Assembly (NCBI RefSeq): GCF_025151535.1
Contig: NZ_CP102288.1
Location: 687,501 to 751,500, forward strand
Direction: 5' to 3'
From: Segatella copri DSM 18205
Lineage (GTDB): Bacteria; Bacteroidota; Bacteroidia; Bacteroidales; Bacteroidaceae
DNA length: 64,000 nucleotides
A program made the position numbers and the translations under genes. Numbering within the stretch: the stretch's first letter is position 1; each line of letters begins with the position of its first letter. This document shows, piece after piece, positions 23,113-32,836 of the stretch. Below the pieces are notes generated by a model. It saw only the letters and a list, made by a program, of their open reading frames with translations. It made no database searches and was not told the origin of the DNA.

Positions 23113-24441
23113 ATGAAGAAAATAATCATCTTATGTTTCGCGCTCGGAGCTTTCCATACACTTGGCGCACAGGAGACGCTTACGCTCAGCCAGTGCCTGC
23201 AGATGGCAGTGGATAACAACCTGTCGCTCCAGAGCAGCCGAAACGAAATAGCTAAGGGAAAGTACGCTATCAGCGAAAATCAGGCTAAACTCTATCCGCA
23301 GATTAATGCGGTGGCACAGCTCAACGACAACTTTACGCCGCCAGTTTCGGTTACCGACGGCTCGGCTTACGGCAAGCCTTATAATGTAACCAAGACGTTG
23401 CAGTATAATGCATCGGCGGGTGTACAATTGCAGATGCCACTGTATAACCAGATGATTCTTACCGCCATCGACATTACCAAGATTGCCGATAAACTCAACC
23501 AACTCTCTTATGAGAAGGCGCGTGAAGACCTCATCGTGCAGACTGCCAAGATGTATTACATGGCGCAGAACATATCTGAGCAGATTCGTCTGACGAATGA
23601 CAACATCAAGCGACTGGTAGAACTCAGAAACATCACCCAGGCTTTCTATGATAACCAGATGAGTCTGGAGGTAGATCTGAAGCGAGTGAATCTCAATATC
23701 GAGAACCTCACCGTGCAGCGCGATAACGCCATCGCCATGCTCGAACAGCAGTATACCATGCTCAAGTATGTGATAGATTATCCTGCCGAGAAGGAGATGA
23801 AGGTGACAGCCGTAGATCCGGGAAAGATTGAGATGGTGAAGGCTGACGGACTGGATACGGGACTCTACGAACTCCAGTTGCTGGAACAGAAGAAACTGCT
23901 CACCCAAAAGCAGACCAAACTAGCCAAGGACGGCTATCTGCCATCGCTCTCGCTGACCGGAAACCTGATGTATTCTGCCTTTACCGATAGGATAGATCAC
24001 TGGATTCATTCGGGCGAGTCAAACCACTGGTATGGTTCCAACGGTCTGGGCATCCAGCTGCGAGTGCCTGTATTCGATGGTTTTGAAAAGCGTTCTAAAA
24101 TCAGAAAGGCGAAGATAGAGGAGGAGAATGCACGCATCGGTTACGAGGACGCCCTGAAGGGACTGCAGGCAAACTATATGAATGCGGTGAGCGAGGTGAA
24201 CAACAGTCAGCGCAACTACAAGAAACAGTTTGATAATTATACCATGGCGCAGGATGTTTACAACGTAACAGCCGACCAGTATAAGGAGGGTGTGGCTTCG
24301 ATGACAGCGGTGCTGCAGGACGAGATGCGTATGAGCGAGGCGATGAACAATTATCTCACAGCCTACTATAGCTATAAGGTTGCCAATCTCTCGCTGCTCA
24401 AGTTGACTGGACAGCTCAACCAGATTTCGGTTGCTAAATAA
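23113..24441 (+). CDS. TolC family outer membrane efflux protein
   Basis: The 442-residue protein has a cleavable signal peptide (MKKIIILCFALGAFHTLGA), the OEP start LTLSQCLQMAVDNNLSLQS, and two repeats of long alpha-helical segments. It forms the trimeric outer membrane channel of a tripartite efflux pump. It is the first gene of an operon with an HlyD-type adaptor (24540) and an EmrB-type MFS pump (25682). Confidence 0.9.
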   Translation: MKKIIILCFALGAFHTLGAQETLTLSQCLQMAVDNNLSLQSSRNEIAKGKYAISENQAKLYPQINAVAQLNDNFTPPVSVTDGSAYGKPYNVTKTLQYNASAGVQLQMPLYNQMILTAIDITKIADKLNQLSYEKAREDLIVQTAKMYYMAQNISEQIRLTNDNIKRLVELRNITQAFYDNQMSLEVDLKRVNLNIENLTVQRDNAIAMLEQQYTMLKYVIDYPAEKEMKVTAVDPGKIEMVKADGLDTGLYELQLLEQKKLLTQKQTKLAKDGYLPSLSLTGNLMYSAFTDRIDHWIHSGESNHWYGSNGLGIQLRVPVFDGFEKRSKIRKAKIEEENARIGYEDALKGLQANYMNAVSEVNNSQRNYKKQFDNYTMAQDVYNVTADQYKEGVASMTAVLQDEMRMSEAMNNYLTAYYSYKVANLSLLKLTGQLNQISVAK

Positions 24442-24539
24442 CGGAGAAGAATAAATCATTAAAAAATAAAATATAAACAGGAAAACGGGACATAAAAAAG
24501 TTTACTTCATATTCCCTGATTCCAAATTACAATATAACT

Positions 24540-25652
24540 ATGGAACAGAACGAAAATAAAAATGTAGAAACAGCAGAGGCTACACAGGTATCTCACGAAG
24601 AAACCATGAAAAAACTGAAGAAGCAGCGCGTAAGACAGATTGTTGCCAGTCTGATAGGTATTGCTATTCTGGCTTTCGGACTCTGGAAAATCGTATGCCT
24701 CTTCCTCGATTATAACTCTAACGAAACGAGCAATGATGCTCAGATAGAGCAATATATCTCACCGGTTAATCTCCGTGCATCCGGCTATATCGCCAAGGTA
24801 TGCTTCAGAGAACATCAGGAAGTACACAAGGGAGATACCCTCCTTGTGCTCGACGACCGTGAGTATCGTATCCGTCTGATGGAGGCTGAAGCAGCCCTCA
24901 AGGATGCCAAGGCAGGAGCCAATGTCATCAACGCTACAGAGCAGACCACCGAGACTTCAGCTTCTATCTATCAGGCATCCATCGATGAAATAAATGTACG
25001 ACTTGCCAAACTTGCCAAGGACTGCGAACGTTATCGCAACCTGGTAGAAAAGAAGGCGGCTACTCCTATCCAGCTCGAACAGCTGGAGGTGGAATATGCT
25101 GCTACCAGGAAGAAACTCGAAGGGGTAAAGAAGCAGCAGGCTGCTGCCTATAAGGGCGTAAACGAGGTAACTACCCGCAAGCAGAATGTGGCTGCCTCCA
25201 TCGAACGTGCCGAGGCTGCCGTAGAGATGGCAAAGCTGAACCTCTCTTACTGTGTGGTTGTGGCCCCTTGCGACGGTAAACTGGGTCGCCGCTCTATCGA
25301 GGAGGGACAGATGGTAAATGCAGGAACCACCATTACCTACATCATTCCAACTAATAACAAATGGGTGATTGCCAACTATAAGGAAACCCAGATAGAGAAT
25401 CTCTATGTTGGACAGAAGGTGCGTATGACCGTAGATGCCATCAGTAACAAGGAGTTTGAGGGTACGGTGACCGCCATTTCTGGTGCTACCGGTTCGAAAT
25501 ATTCGCTGGTACCTACAGACAATTCGGCTGGCAACTTTGTCAAGATTCAGCAGCGTGTGCCTGTAAGAATCGATTTCAACAACCTTAGCAAAGAGGATAA
25601 TGAGCATCTTGCTGCCGGCATGATGGTGGTTGTCAAGGCTGAGAGAAAGTAA
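24540..25652 (+). CDS. HlyD/EmrA family periplasmic adaptor
   Basis: The 370-residue product has one N-terminal membrane helix (QIVASLIGIAILAFGLWKIV), then a biotinyl-lipoyl-like hybrid motif (INLRASGYIAKVCFREHQEV, read as VNLRASGYI), a coiled-coil hairpin (about 110-215) and the second lipoyl half LSYCVVVAPCDGKLGRRSIEEG. It bridges the MFS pump and TolC channel. Spacing to neighbours is 98 bp and 29 bp, consistent with one operon. Confidence 0.9.
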   Translation: MEQNENKNVETAEATQVSHEETMKKLKKQRVRQIVASLIGIAILAFGLWKIVCLFLDYNSNETSNDAQIEQYISPVNLRASGYIAKVCFREHQEVHKGDTLLVLDDREYRIRLMEAEAALKDAKAGANVINATEQTTETSASIYQASIDEINVRLAKLAKDCERYRNLVEKKAATPIQLEQLEVEYAATRKKLEGVKKQQAAAYKGVNEVTTRKQNVAASIERAEAAVEMAKLNLSYCVVVAPCDGKLGRRSIEEGQMVNAGTTITYIIPTNNKWVIANYKETQIENLYVGQKVRMTVDAISNKEFEGTVTAISGATGSKYSLVPTDNSAGNFVKIQQRVPVRIDFNNLSKEDNEHLAAGMMVVVKAERK

Positions 25653-25681
25653 AAAACAGCTAGATGGAAATGAAGTAATAT

Positions 25682-27376
25682 ATGGAAGAAGAATATAAGA
25701 ATTATCCGTTTTATGATTGGGTGCCCAAACCGCTCGGCATCATCTTCATGATCATCCTCTTCGTGCCGATGATTACGATGAGTGGCGTCTATTCTGCCAA
25801 CAGCGGCGAGATGATGAGCGGGCTCGGCATCCAGTCGGAATACATCGCCTTTGCGGGCTTCTGCACCTCGATAGGAATGGCGGCTTTCTCGCCGTTCTTC
25901 TATGAACTGGTGTGCATCCGTAGAGAGAAGATGATGTGTATCGTGGGCTTCTCCATTCTCTTTATCCTCAGTTTCGTGTGTGCCCAGACCGACTCGCTGT
26001 TTATACTCGGACTGTGCAGTCTGCTGATGGGTTTTGTCCGCCAGACGCTGCTGATGGCGCATCTCTTCGTGCTCATCAGATATGGTTTCGGAATAGAGGC
26101 TACGAGGAATCTCACGCCGGGATGCGAGCCTACTACCGAGGAAGCATGGGATGCGGCAGATTCGGAGAAGATGGTGTCGCAGCCGGTCATCTATCTCTTC
26201 TTCATGATTATCGGACAGTTGGGAACCTGGCTAACGGCATGGCTTGCCTATGCCTATGAGTGGCAGTATGTTTATCATTTCATGATGGCATTCATGCTGG
26301 CAGGCATCATTATCGTGTTCTTCACCATGCCTTATCATAAGTATCCGATGCCTAAGTTCCCGATAACGATGTCGAAGTTTGGCAATGTTACGGTGTTCAG
26401 TATCATGCTCTGTTCGTTTGCTTATGTCATGGTATTCGGTAAGACGCTCGACTGGTTTGATGATCCTACCATCCGTTTCTCTTCGGTGGTCTGTCTTATC
26501 TTTACCGCTCTGTTCATCTATCTGGAGAAGACGAGGCGTTCACCTTATTTCATCATGGAGGTGTTCCAGCTCAGGGTCATCAACTACGGCATCCTGCTCT
26601 TCTTCCTGATGATGGTCTGCAATTCGAGTGCCATGTTTGTCAACGTGTTCACCAATGTGAGCATGAAGATAGATAACTGGCAGAACGCCACGCTAGGCAA
26701 CTGGGTGATGGTGGGCTACACCGTGGGACTGATATTCGCCGTCATCGCCCGAGCCAAGAATGTTCACCTGAAGTGGATGTACTGTCTGGGCTTCCTCTTT
26801 ATCGGAGCCTATGCGCTGTACATGTATTTCGAGGTACAGAACGACGGCATGTATGAGCGTATGAAATGGCCTATCATCATCCGTTCTACGGGAATGATGC
26901 TGCTCTATTCGCTCATCTCCACGATAGCCAACCAGCGCATGCCTTACCGCTTCATGTCAACCTGGGTTTGCATCATGCTTACCGTTCGTATGGTCATTGC
27001 CCCTTGCATCGGCTCTGCGCTCTATACCAATGTGTTGCAGCACAGACAGCAGTATTATGTAACCCGCTTTGCCCAGGATTACGACCGCACGAACATCGAG
27101 ACGGCGAAGACTTACGACCAGACGGTGAGAGGCATGCAATATCAGGGCAAGAGTGTAACCGAGGCGCAGAATATGGCTGCCATGAGTACGAAGGGAAAGG
27201 TACAGGTACAGGCCACGCTGGTGAGTATCAAGGAGATGGCAGGCTGGACCTTCTACGGCTGTCTGCTGTGTGCCGGACTGATGCTCGTTCTCCCTTGGCG
27301 CAAGCGCAATATCGGGGAACTGACGCGTGAGTATCTGCTGAAGAATGTAGATGTGAAATCCCTGGGAAGAAGGTAG
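25682..27376 (+). CDS. MFS transporter, DHA2/EmrB-like
   Basis: This 564-residue protein has about 14 hydrophobic segments, as in the EmrB/DHA2 drug:H+ antiporter branch, with a long loop (about residues 425-515 region) before the last helix. The neighbours (TolC and EmrA-like adaptor) define a three-part pump that probably expels drugs, bile acids or fatty acids. The substrate cannot be told from sequence. The signature loops are less conserved than in EmrB, so a divergent subfamily is likely. Confidence 0.85.
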   Translation: MEEEYKNYPFYDWVPKPLGIIFMIILFVPMITMSGVYSANSGEMMSGLGIQSEYIAFAGFCTSIGMAAFSPFFYELVCIRREKMMCIVGFSILFILSFVCAQTDSLFILGLCSLLMGFVRQTLLMAHLFVLIRYGFGIEATRNLTPGCEPTTEEAWDAADSEKMVSQPVIYLFFMIIGQLGTWLTAWLAYAYEWQYVYHFMMAFMLAGIIIVFFTMPYHKYPMPKFPITMSKFGNVTVFSIMLCSFAYVMVFGKTLDWFDDPTIRFSSVVCLIFTALFIYLEKTRRSPYFIMEVFQLRVINYGILLFFLMMVCNSSAMFVNVFTNVSMKIDNWQNATLGNWVMVGYTVGLIFAVIARAKNVHLKWMYCLGFLFIGAYALYMYFEVQNDGMYERMKWPIIIRSTGMMLLYSLISTIANQRMPYRFMSTWVCIMLTVRMVIAPCIGSALYTNVLQHRQQYYVTRFAQDYDRTNIETAKTYDQTVRGMQYQGKSVTEAQNMAAMSTKGKVQVQATLVSIKEMAGWTFYGCLLCAGLMLVLPWRKRNIGELTREYLLKNVDVKSLGRR

Positions 27377-27479
27377 GGGAGTGCTAAAATATCATAAAAG
27401 ATACAGGGTGCTCATCTGATGAATGGATATTTTTGTTATCTTCGCAGTTAAATCTGAAGATAACAGACCCATATTCATC

Positions 27480-28343
27480 ATGAAAATAACAGATAATATC
27501 ATCATATACGAGGCTCATGAGTTTCCTCAGCTGTTGATGCAGCCTTTCTACTCCGACTATGTCGGAATCGTAATCTGTCATCAGGGGATGTTCCGTTTCT
27601 GCGTAGACGGAACATCCTTTGTTGCATCTGTGGGTGAGACAGTTTTCCTCACCAAAGGAGTGATGTTTCATGTGCAGGAAACGGGCAAGAACCTTAAATA
27701 TACCCTTCTTTTTTACCGTGCTGAACAGATTCGTCACATGTTGGGCAATACTGTGGTTACCATGCGTCTTTATGCTACGATTTATCCCAAACCCTGCCAT
27801 GTCAAGACGACGGGCTATGAGGATATGCTTACTTCTTATGCCATGATGCTGAGGAAACTGGAGCTGGAAAAAGAGAAGAGTGGTGAACTGGATGCCTATT
27901 GTGTGCATGAGCAGAAACTGTTGCTGATGGCTGTTACGTACCGTTTGTGCAGCATCTTCTCGGCATCGTTCAAGGCTGCCGGCAAGGAGATGGAACGGAA
28001 GATTGCCATCTTTGAGTCGCTGGTGCTGCTGATAGAGAAGAACTATATGCGTGAGCGCAGTGTGGCTTTCTATGCAGACGAACTCTGTCTTACACCGAAA
28101 TATCTGTCGGTACTGGTCAAGTCGGTTTGCGGTCAGACGGTCCAGCAGTTGCTTTTCAAGGCGATGATCCGTCGCAGTATCTATCTGATGAAGAGCACCA
28201 CGAAGACGATACAGCAGATAGCCAATGAACTCAGTTTTCCTAATGCTTCAGCCTTCGGAACCTTCTTCAAGAAACATACCGGTCTGTCGCCTAAGCATTA
28301 CCGTAATTGGGAAGAGGGGAATGAACCGCCTTCTTTCAAATAA
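27480..28343 (+). CDS. AraC family transcriptional regulator
   Basis: I start at 27480 (MKITDNIIIYEAHEFPQLLM, 287 residues), because the upstream in-frame ATG at 27423 overlaps a -7-like box (TTATCTTCGC, about 27432-27441). The N-terminal half is an AraC-type cupin/ligand domain (about 1-140) and the C-terminal half carries two HTH motifs (ADELCLTPKYLSVLVKSVCG and IQQIANELSFPNASAFGTFF). It follows the efflux operon and probably controls it, a common arrangement with EmrAB-TolC pumps in Bacteroidetes. Confidence 0.85.
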   Translation: MKITDNIIIYEAHEFPQLLMQPFYSDYVGIVICHQGMFRFCVDGTSFVASVGETVFLTKGVMFHVQETGKNLKYTLLFYRAEQIRHMLGNTVVTMRLYATIYPKPCHVKTTGYEDMLTSYAMMLRKLELEKEKSGELDAYCVHEQKLLLMAVTYRLCSIFSASFKAAGKEMERKIAIFESLVLLIEKNYMRERSVAFYADELCLTPKYLSVLVKSVCGQTVQQLLFKAMIRRSIYLMKSTTKTIQQIANELSFPNASAFGTFFKKHTGLSPKHYRNWEEGNEPPSFK

Positions 28344-28373
28344 AGATTTCATCCTATACCTATAAAATAAAAA

Positions 28374-28397
28374 GGGACAGAGGATTTGTTCTGTCCC
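28374..28397. terminator. Terminator between the AraC gene and the 130-residue gene
   Basis: GGGACAGA (28374-28381) pairs with TCTGTCCC (28390-28397). The T run is on the minus strand side (forward AAAAA before it), so it best serves the gene at 28420-28812. Confidence 0.65.
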
Positions 28398-28419
28398 CTG
28401 TCCCGAAACTGTGATATAA

Positions 28420-28812
28420 CTAAAACAACTGAGCGAAAGCCTCGGCTGTCTTTCCTGTATAGGTCTTCATCTCTGTAACCGGCTTGTAACCGAAATCCTT
28501 GAAGGCAAGGAGCTGTGTGGCAACAAACTGGTGGTCGTCAGAGATGCAAGCCTGTAACTTCATATTACCCATGCTGATGGAAGAAACAGGGAATTTGCTG
28601 ATCGCTGTTTCTACATCCTTTGGGGCTGCTCTGAGGATGTTCTCAAGCTTTCTTCCATCCTCTGTAGAATATTCTTTCTCTTTTATCTTAATCACACTGT
28701 TGGTAGGTTGATAGATGAGCTTGACAGTCAAACCCATGAAACCTTTCTTTACCTGTACATCCTGGAGTGCCAAAACATCAGCACCCATCTCTAAATGATT
28801 AATCTTTGCCAT
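28420..28812 (-). CDS. Hypothetical cytoplasmic protein (130 aa)
   Basis: The protein reads as a soluble alpha/beta domain (MAKINHLEMGADVLALQDVQ, then KGFMGLTVKLIY and a late CISDDHQFVATQLLAFKDFG). There is no signal peptide or membrane helix, and no family is recognised. It has a single-gene layout, an AT-rich upstream region of ~150 bp and a terminator downstream. Confidence 0.6.
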   Translation of the reverse strand: MAKINHLEMGADVLALQDVQVKKGFMGLTVKLIYQPTNSVIKIKEKEYSTEDGRKLENILRAAPKDVETAISKFPVSSISMGNMKLQACISDDHQFVATQLLAFKDFGYKPVTEMKTYTGKTAEAFAQLF

Positions 28813-28968
28813 AATTTTATACTGTTATTTGCTTATTCTTAATTCTTGAAAAATAATATATATTGAACTGTTTTTTGTTTTGAATAGGGGTGTAACCAGT
28901 CTTATCGCAATTCTTAGGAAAGATGCGATAAACCTATATGAAATTTTAAAAAGAGAAAAGAATAAGCA

Positions 28969-29391
28969 CTAACAGAGCAGATGTCGCAGGCAAATGACAT
29001 AATACTTGCTGGCGACATCAAAGTGGATTGGGGCAGTTTCCTGTCGGAAAGGCTCCATGCCACCTTCTATAGCTGATAAAAGGGATGATAAATAACGGAT
29101 TCTATTTGTAAGCAATCTACTGGCAGTCTGACTGTTGTGCATGTTGCCACTTGGCAATAAGCGCTGCGGACGGCTGCTACAGATGCGGTAAGCAAGTTGT
29201 GAGGCGTTTTCAAGCTGTGCCTCAGGCTGGCTCTTGTCATGCTCAACCTTCGCCAAACCATCTTTCTTATGGCTTGCATCTTCGGTATAAGAATCCTCGG
29301 GGGTAAAAGAAATAGAGGCAGCAGATACCTCTCCATAGCCTGAGAAGACCATGGACACCAGAAAAAGGATGTATAGTATCAACTGCCTCAT
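28969..29391 (-). CDS. Small exported protein (hypothetical)
   Basis: A 140-residue ORF with an N-terminal signal peptide (MRQLILYILFLVSMVFSGYG, then EVSAA before the mature part). The mature part has an acidic linker (KVEHDKSQPEAQ), then ASQLAYRICSSRPQRLLPSG and a basic RLLTNRIRYLSSL helix. The RICSSRPQRL-type core occurs in small exported Bacteroidetes proteins of unknown function. The upstream gap to proS holds an imperfect inverted repeat (29403-29522). Confidence 0.5.
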   Translation of the reverse strand: MRQLILYILFLVSMVFSGYGEVSAASISFTPEDSYTEDASHKKDGLAKVEHDKSQPEAQLENASQLAYRICSSRPQRLLPSGNMHNSQTASRLLTNRIRYLSSLLSAIEGGMEPFRQETAPIHFDVASKYYVICLRHLLC

Positions 29392-29402
29392 ATTTGATAT
29401 GT

Positions 29403-29522
29403 AGTTAAAGGAGTTAAAGAAGTTATCGCTCCCTACGGTCGCTGAGGAGTTAAGACAATAGTCTTTTTAGCCTGTTTTTGGGCGAAGTGACATACGTCTA
29501 AACTCCTTAACTCCTTAACTTC
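29403..29522. repeat. Imperfect long inverted repeat between two minus-strand genes
   Basis: GTTAAAGGAGTTAAAGAAGT (starting at 29404) faces TAAACTCCTTAACTCCTTAA (starting at 29499). The arms could form a ~20-bp stem with a ~75-nt loop downstream of proS. It may act as a terminator or be a small repeat element. Confidence 0.5.
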
Positions 29523-29530
29523 CCGTTTAA

Positions 29531-31012
29531 TTAATAGCTTCTTGCGATGATGACACGGGCTACGGCTGGCTTGCCGCTTACCATATCTACCCCTGGAGTC
29601 TGCTCGTAAGCGAAAGGCACGCAGCGGATGGTAGCCTGAGTCTCCTCCTTAATCTTAGCCTCGGTCTCGGCTGTACCGTCCCAATGGCAGAGGAAGAAAC
29701 CACCGTCCTTCACACGCTCCTTGAACTCCTCGTAGTTGTCGCACTCATAAACGTGAGCATCACGGTAAGCACGAGCCTTCTCGAAGATATTCTTCTGGAT
29801 GTCTTCCAACATATTCTTTACGAGCTCAACGATGCCGTCGAAGCTTACGTTCTCCTTCTCCAAGGTATCACGGCGCATGATTTCGATGGTGTTGTTCTCC
29901 AAGTCACGGCCACCCATAGCCAGACGAACAGGAACACCCTTCAACTCATAGTCAGCGAACTTGAAGCCAGGACGCTTGGCAGGGTTGTCATCATACTTCA
30001 CGGTGATGCCCAACTCGCGGAGCTGGTCGATGACAGGCTGCAACTTAGCAGTAATCTGAGCCAACTGCTCGTCGCCCTTGTTGATAGGAACGATAACCAC
30101 CTGGATAGGAGCCAGCTTTGGAGGCAATACGAGACCGTTGTCATCGCTGTGAACCATGATGAGGGCACCCATCAGTCGGGTAGAAACACCCCATGAAGTA
30201 GCCCATACATACTCAGGCTTGTTCTCCTTGTTCAAGTATGTTACGTCGAAACTCTTGGCGAAGTTCTGACCCAGGAAGTGAGAAGTACCGCTCTGGAGAG
30301 CCTTGCCATCCTGCATCATTGCCTCGATGGTATAGGTGTTGAGAGCACCTGCGAAACGCTCAGTCTCACTCTTCACACCCTGCAATACAGGAACACCCAT
30401 GTAGTTCTCTGCAAACTCAGCGTAAACCTTGAGCATCTCCTGAGCCTTTGCCTCAGCCTCTTCCTTAGTGGCATGAGCGGTATGACCCTCCTGCCAGAGG
30501 AACTCAGAAGTACGGAGGAACGGACGGGTACGCATCTCCCAACGCATTACGTTGCACCACTGGTTGCAGAGGATAGGGAGATCACGCCATGAATGGATCC
30601 AGTTCTTATAGGTGTTCCAGATGATGGTCTCAGAAGTAGGACGGATGATGAGCTCCTCATCGAGCTTTGCGTTAGGATCAACCTCAACCTCTTTTCCATC
30701 CTCTGTAGAACGGAGGCGGTAGTGGGTAACTACGGCACACTCCTTGGCGAAACCTGCCACGTGCTCAGCCTCACGAGAGAAGAAACTCTTCGGGATGAGG
30801 AGAGGGAAGTATGCGTTCTGTACACCTGTCTGCTTAAACATCTTGTCGAGCTGCTGCTGCATCTTCTCCCAGATAGCGTAACCGTATGGTTTGATAATCA
30901 TACAACCACGAACTGGTGACAACTCAGCGAGATCAGCCTTTACTACCAAATCATTGTACCACTGACTGTAGTTGTCAGCGCGCTTGGTTAAATTCTTGAG
31001 TTCTTTAGCCAT
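29531..31012 (-). CDS. proS: Prolyl-tRNA synthetase, short archaeal/eukaryotic-like type (ProS type 3)
   Basis: The 493-residue enzyme lacks the bacterial editing insertion and has the class II motifs: motif 1 around [17 protein letters not shown], motif 2 [23 protein letters not shown] read in parts, and motif 3 near [20 protein letters not shown]. It charges tRNA-Pro. Bacteroidetes commonly use this short form. A -7 box near 31207-31217 (TATTTTTGC on the minus strand) leaves a ~190-nt leader. Confidence 0.95.
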   Translation of the reverse strand: MAKELKNLTKRADNYSQWYNDLVVKADLAELSPVRGCMIIKPYGYAIWEKMQQQLDKMFKQTGVQNAYFPLLIPKSFFSREAEHVAGFAKECAVVTHYRLRSTEDGKEVEVDPNAKLDEELIIRPTSETIIWNTYKNWIHSWRDLPILCNQWCNVMRWEMRTRPFLRTSEFLWQEGHTAHATKEEAEAKAQEMLKVYAEFAENYMGVPVLQGVKSETERFAGALNTYTIEAMMQDGKALQSGTSHFLGQNFAKSFDVTYLNKENKPEYVWATSWGVSTRLMGALIMVHSDDNGLVLPPKLAPIQVVIVPINKGDEQLAQITAKLQPVIDQLRELGITVKYDDNPAKRPGFKFADYELKGVPVRLAMGGRDLENNTIEIMRRDTLEKENVSFDGIVELVKNMLEDIQKNIFEKARAYRDAHVYECDNYEEFKERVKDGGFFLCHWDGTAETEAKIKEETQATIRCVPFAYEQTPGVDMVSGKPAVARVIIARSY

Positions 31013-31206
31013 ATTGCTTTATTCTATTTATTTTGTTTTTTATTTCTTCTGTTATTTATATATTAAGGTATAAACATGAGCCCCTTCATCATCTGCTGAC
31101 GGCAGTTCATCTGTCTGCAGATTTCTGAAATCCTACTTTTAGGGATTTTCCACCCCCAAATAGGTGATTTCCTAGCTCTATTTCGACAAATACCCTTAAA
31201 TTTGCA
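31013..31206 (-). promoter_or_regulatory. ~190-nt 5' leader of proS
   Basis: Between the minus strand -7 box (about 31207-31217) and the proS start no ORF is seen. The leader can form a small hairpin at 31126-31147 (AAATCC...GGATTT type) and a weaker ATCTGC...GCAGAT stem. It matches no riboswitch I recognise. Confidence 0.4.
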
Positions 31207-31300
31207 TGCAAAAATACAAAAAAATATTAGAAAACTCTCCATTATGGAGAAAAAAGAGTTATCTTTGCAATTAAATAACATAAATATAGGAGATTTTAAA

Positions 31301-31990
31301 ATGAAAAAGACTAATTTTGCAGTTGCAGGCCTCTCTTTGTGCTTGCTTTTCTCAAGTTGTGGAACCAATCAGAAGACAGGTACAGCTGTAGGTGCCGGTT
31401 CTGGTGCAGCCCTGGGTGCTATCGTTGGTGGATTGCTCAACAATAGCCATCGTGGTACAGGTGCTCTCGTAGGTGCTGCTATCGGTGCAGCTGTTGGTGG
31501 CGGTGCTGGTAACCTCATCGGAAAGCACATGGATAAAGTGAAGGCTGAGGCTGAACAGGTGAAGAATGCACAGGTTGAGACTGTAACAGATGCCAATGGC
31601 TTGTCTGCCGTTAAGGTAACATTTGCTTCTGGTATCCTCTTCCCAACTAACGGTTCTACTCTCAGCAGCAGCGCAAAGACTGATTTGGCTCAGTTTGCCG
31701 GTGTATTGAAGAACAATACCGACTGCGAGGTTTCTATCCAGGGTTATACTGATGCTACAGGTAATGACGGTATCAACTTGCCTTTGAGCCAGAAGCGTGC
31801 TGAGGCAGTTTACAACTATCTCGCTTCTTGCGGTGTTACCAGCCGTCAGGTAAAGAATGTTCAGGGTTTTGGTTCTGCTAACCCTGTAGTGAATACTACT
31901 GCTGCTTGTGCCCAGAACCGTCGTGTAGAGGTTTATATGTATGCTAGCCAGGCTATGGTTAACGCAGCCAACAACGGTACATTGAAGTAA
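31301..31990 (+). CDS. OmpA family lipoprotein
   Basis: The start at 31301 has a good AGGAG site 9-13 nt upstream and a consensus promoter (TTATCTTTGC near 31258-31268). The 229-residue protein begins with a lipoprotein signal (LCLLFSSCG), then a Gly-rich glycine-zipper region (GAGSGAALGAIVGG and GAAIGAAVGGGAGNLIG), then an OmpA C-terminal peptidoglycan-binding domain (SIQGYTDATGNDGINLPLSQ, then KRAEAVYNYL). It anchors the outer membrane to the cell wall; the glycine zipper may insert in the membrane. Confidence 0.9.
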   Translation: MKKTNFAVAGLSLCLLFSSCGTNQKTGTAVGAGSGAALGAIVGGLLNNSHRGTGALVGAAIGAAVGGGAGNLIGKHMDKVKAEAEQVKNAQVETVTDANGLSAVKVTFASGILFPTNGSTLSSSAKTDLAQFAGVLKNNTDCEVSIQGYTDATGNDGINLPLSQKRAEAVYNYLASCGVTSRQVKNVQGFGSANPVVNTTAACAQNRRVEVYMYASQAMVNAANNGTLK

Positions 31991-32026
31991 TAACTTTCAT
32001 GATCCCGGAAGGGAAAAACTAAATAG

Positions 32027-32761
32027 ATGATTTTGAAGAAAATCAAGAATATAGTAAAATGGGTGGTGGTGCTGTTTTTCAGTACCACCATTCTTGCTGT
32101 AGTGGCATATAGGTTCATTCCTGTGTATGTCACTCCTCTGATGTTTATCCGATGCTTCCAGCAAGTAGCTGATGGAGAGAGTATTACCCTGCATCATCAT
32201 TGGATTTCGATGGATAAGATTTCGCCTCACATGCCAGTGGCGGTAATGGCGAGCGAAGATGCGAGATTCCTGAAGCATCACGGTTTCGACTTCAATGCCA
32301 TCGAGAGTGCGGCGAAGAATAATGCACGTGGTGGAAAGGTGCATGGAGCCAGTACCATCAGTCAGCAGACTGCTAAGAATGTCTTCCTGTGGCCTGGCCG
32401 TTCATGGACCCGCAAGGGATTTGAAGTCTACTTTACCTTCCTCATCGAAATGATGTGGAGCAAGCAGCGCATCATGGAGGTTTATCTCAACAGCATAGAG
32501 ATGGGACCGGGTATATATGGTGTGGATGCGGTTGCAGAATATCATTTCGACAAGAAAGCGAAAGATCTGTTTCGTGGCGAGTGTGCGCTGATAGCAGCTA
32601 CACTTCCTAATCCGCGCAAATTCAGTTCGCTGCATCCTAGCGCTTATATGAAGAAGCGCCAGCGACAGATAGAACATCAGATGAGATTTATCCCTACCTT
32701 CCCTCGTGAGGGCGAAGATTTCGACCCGGGCACGGCTGTGGGAGGATATAGGGTGAAGTAA
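32027..32761 (+). CDS. mtgA: Monofunctional peptidoglycan glycosyltransferase (MtgA-like)
   Basis: The 244-residue GT51 enzyme has one N-terminal membrane helix ([19 protein letters not shown]) and the GT51 motifs [14 protein letters not shown] (catalytic Glu), [16 protein letters not shown], and [20 protein letters not shown]. It polymerises lipid II into glycan strands. It lies 36 bp after the OmpA-like gene on the same strand. Confidence 0.93.
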   Translation: MILKKIKNIVKWVVVLFFSTTILAVVAYRFIPVYVTPLMFIRCFQQVADGESITLHHHWISMDKISPHMPVAVMASEDARFLKHHGFDFNAIESAAKNNARGGKVHGASTISQQTAKNVFLWPGRSWTRKGFEVYFTFLIEMMWSKQRIMEVYLNSIEMGPGIYGVDAVAEYHFDKKAKDLFRGECALIAATLPNPRKFSSLHPSAYMKKRQRQIEHQMRFIPTFPREGEDFDPGTAVGGYRVK

Positions 32762-32836
32762 TACTTAGTTGATAGTTTATAGTTTATAGTTGATAGGGGT
32801 GACCTTAAAATAGTTTTTTGCCTCAAATATTGATTC

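Noticed and set aside
31202..31300. Longer N terminus of the OmpA-like lipoprotein
   Set aside because: It would place the promoter inside the gene and destroy the lipoprotein signal.
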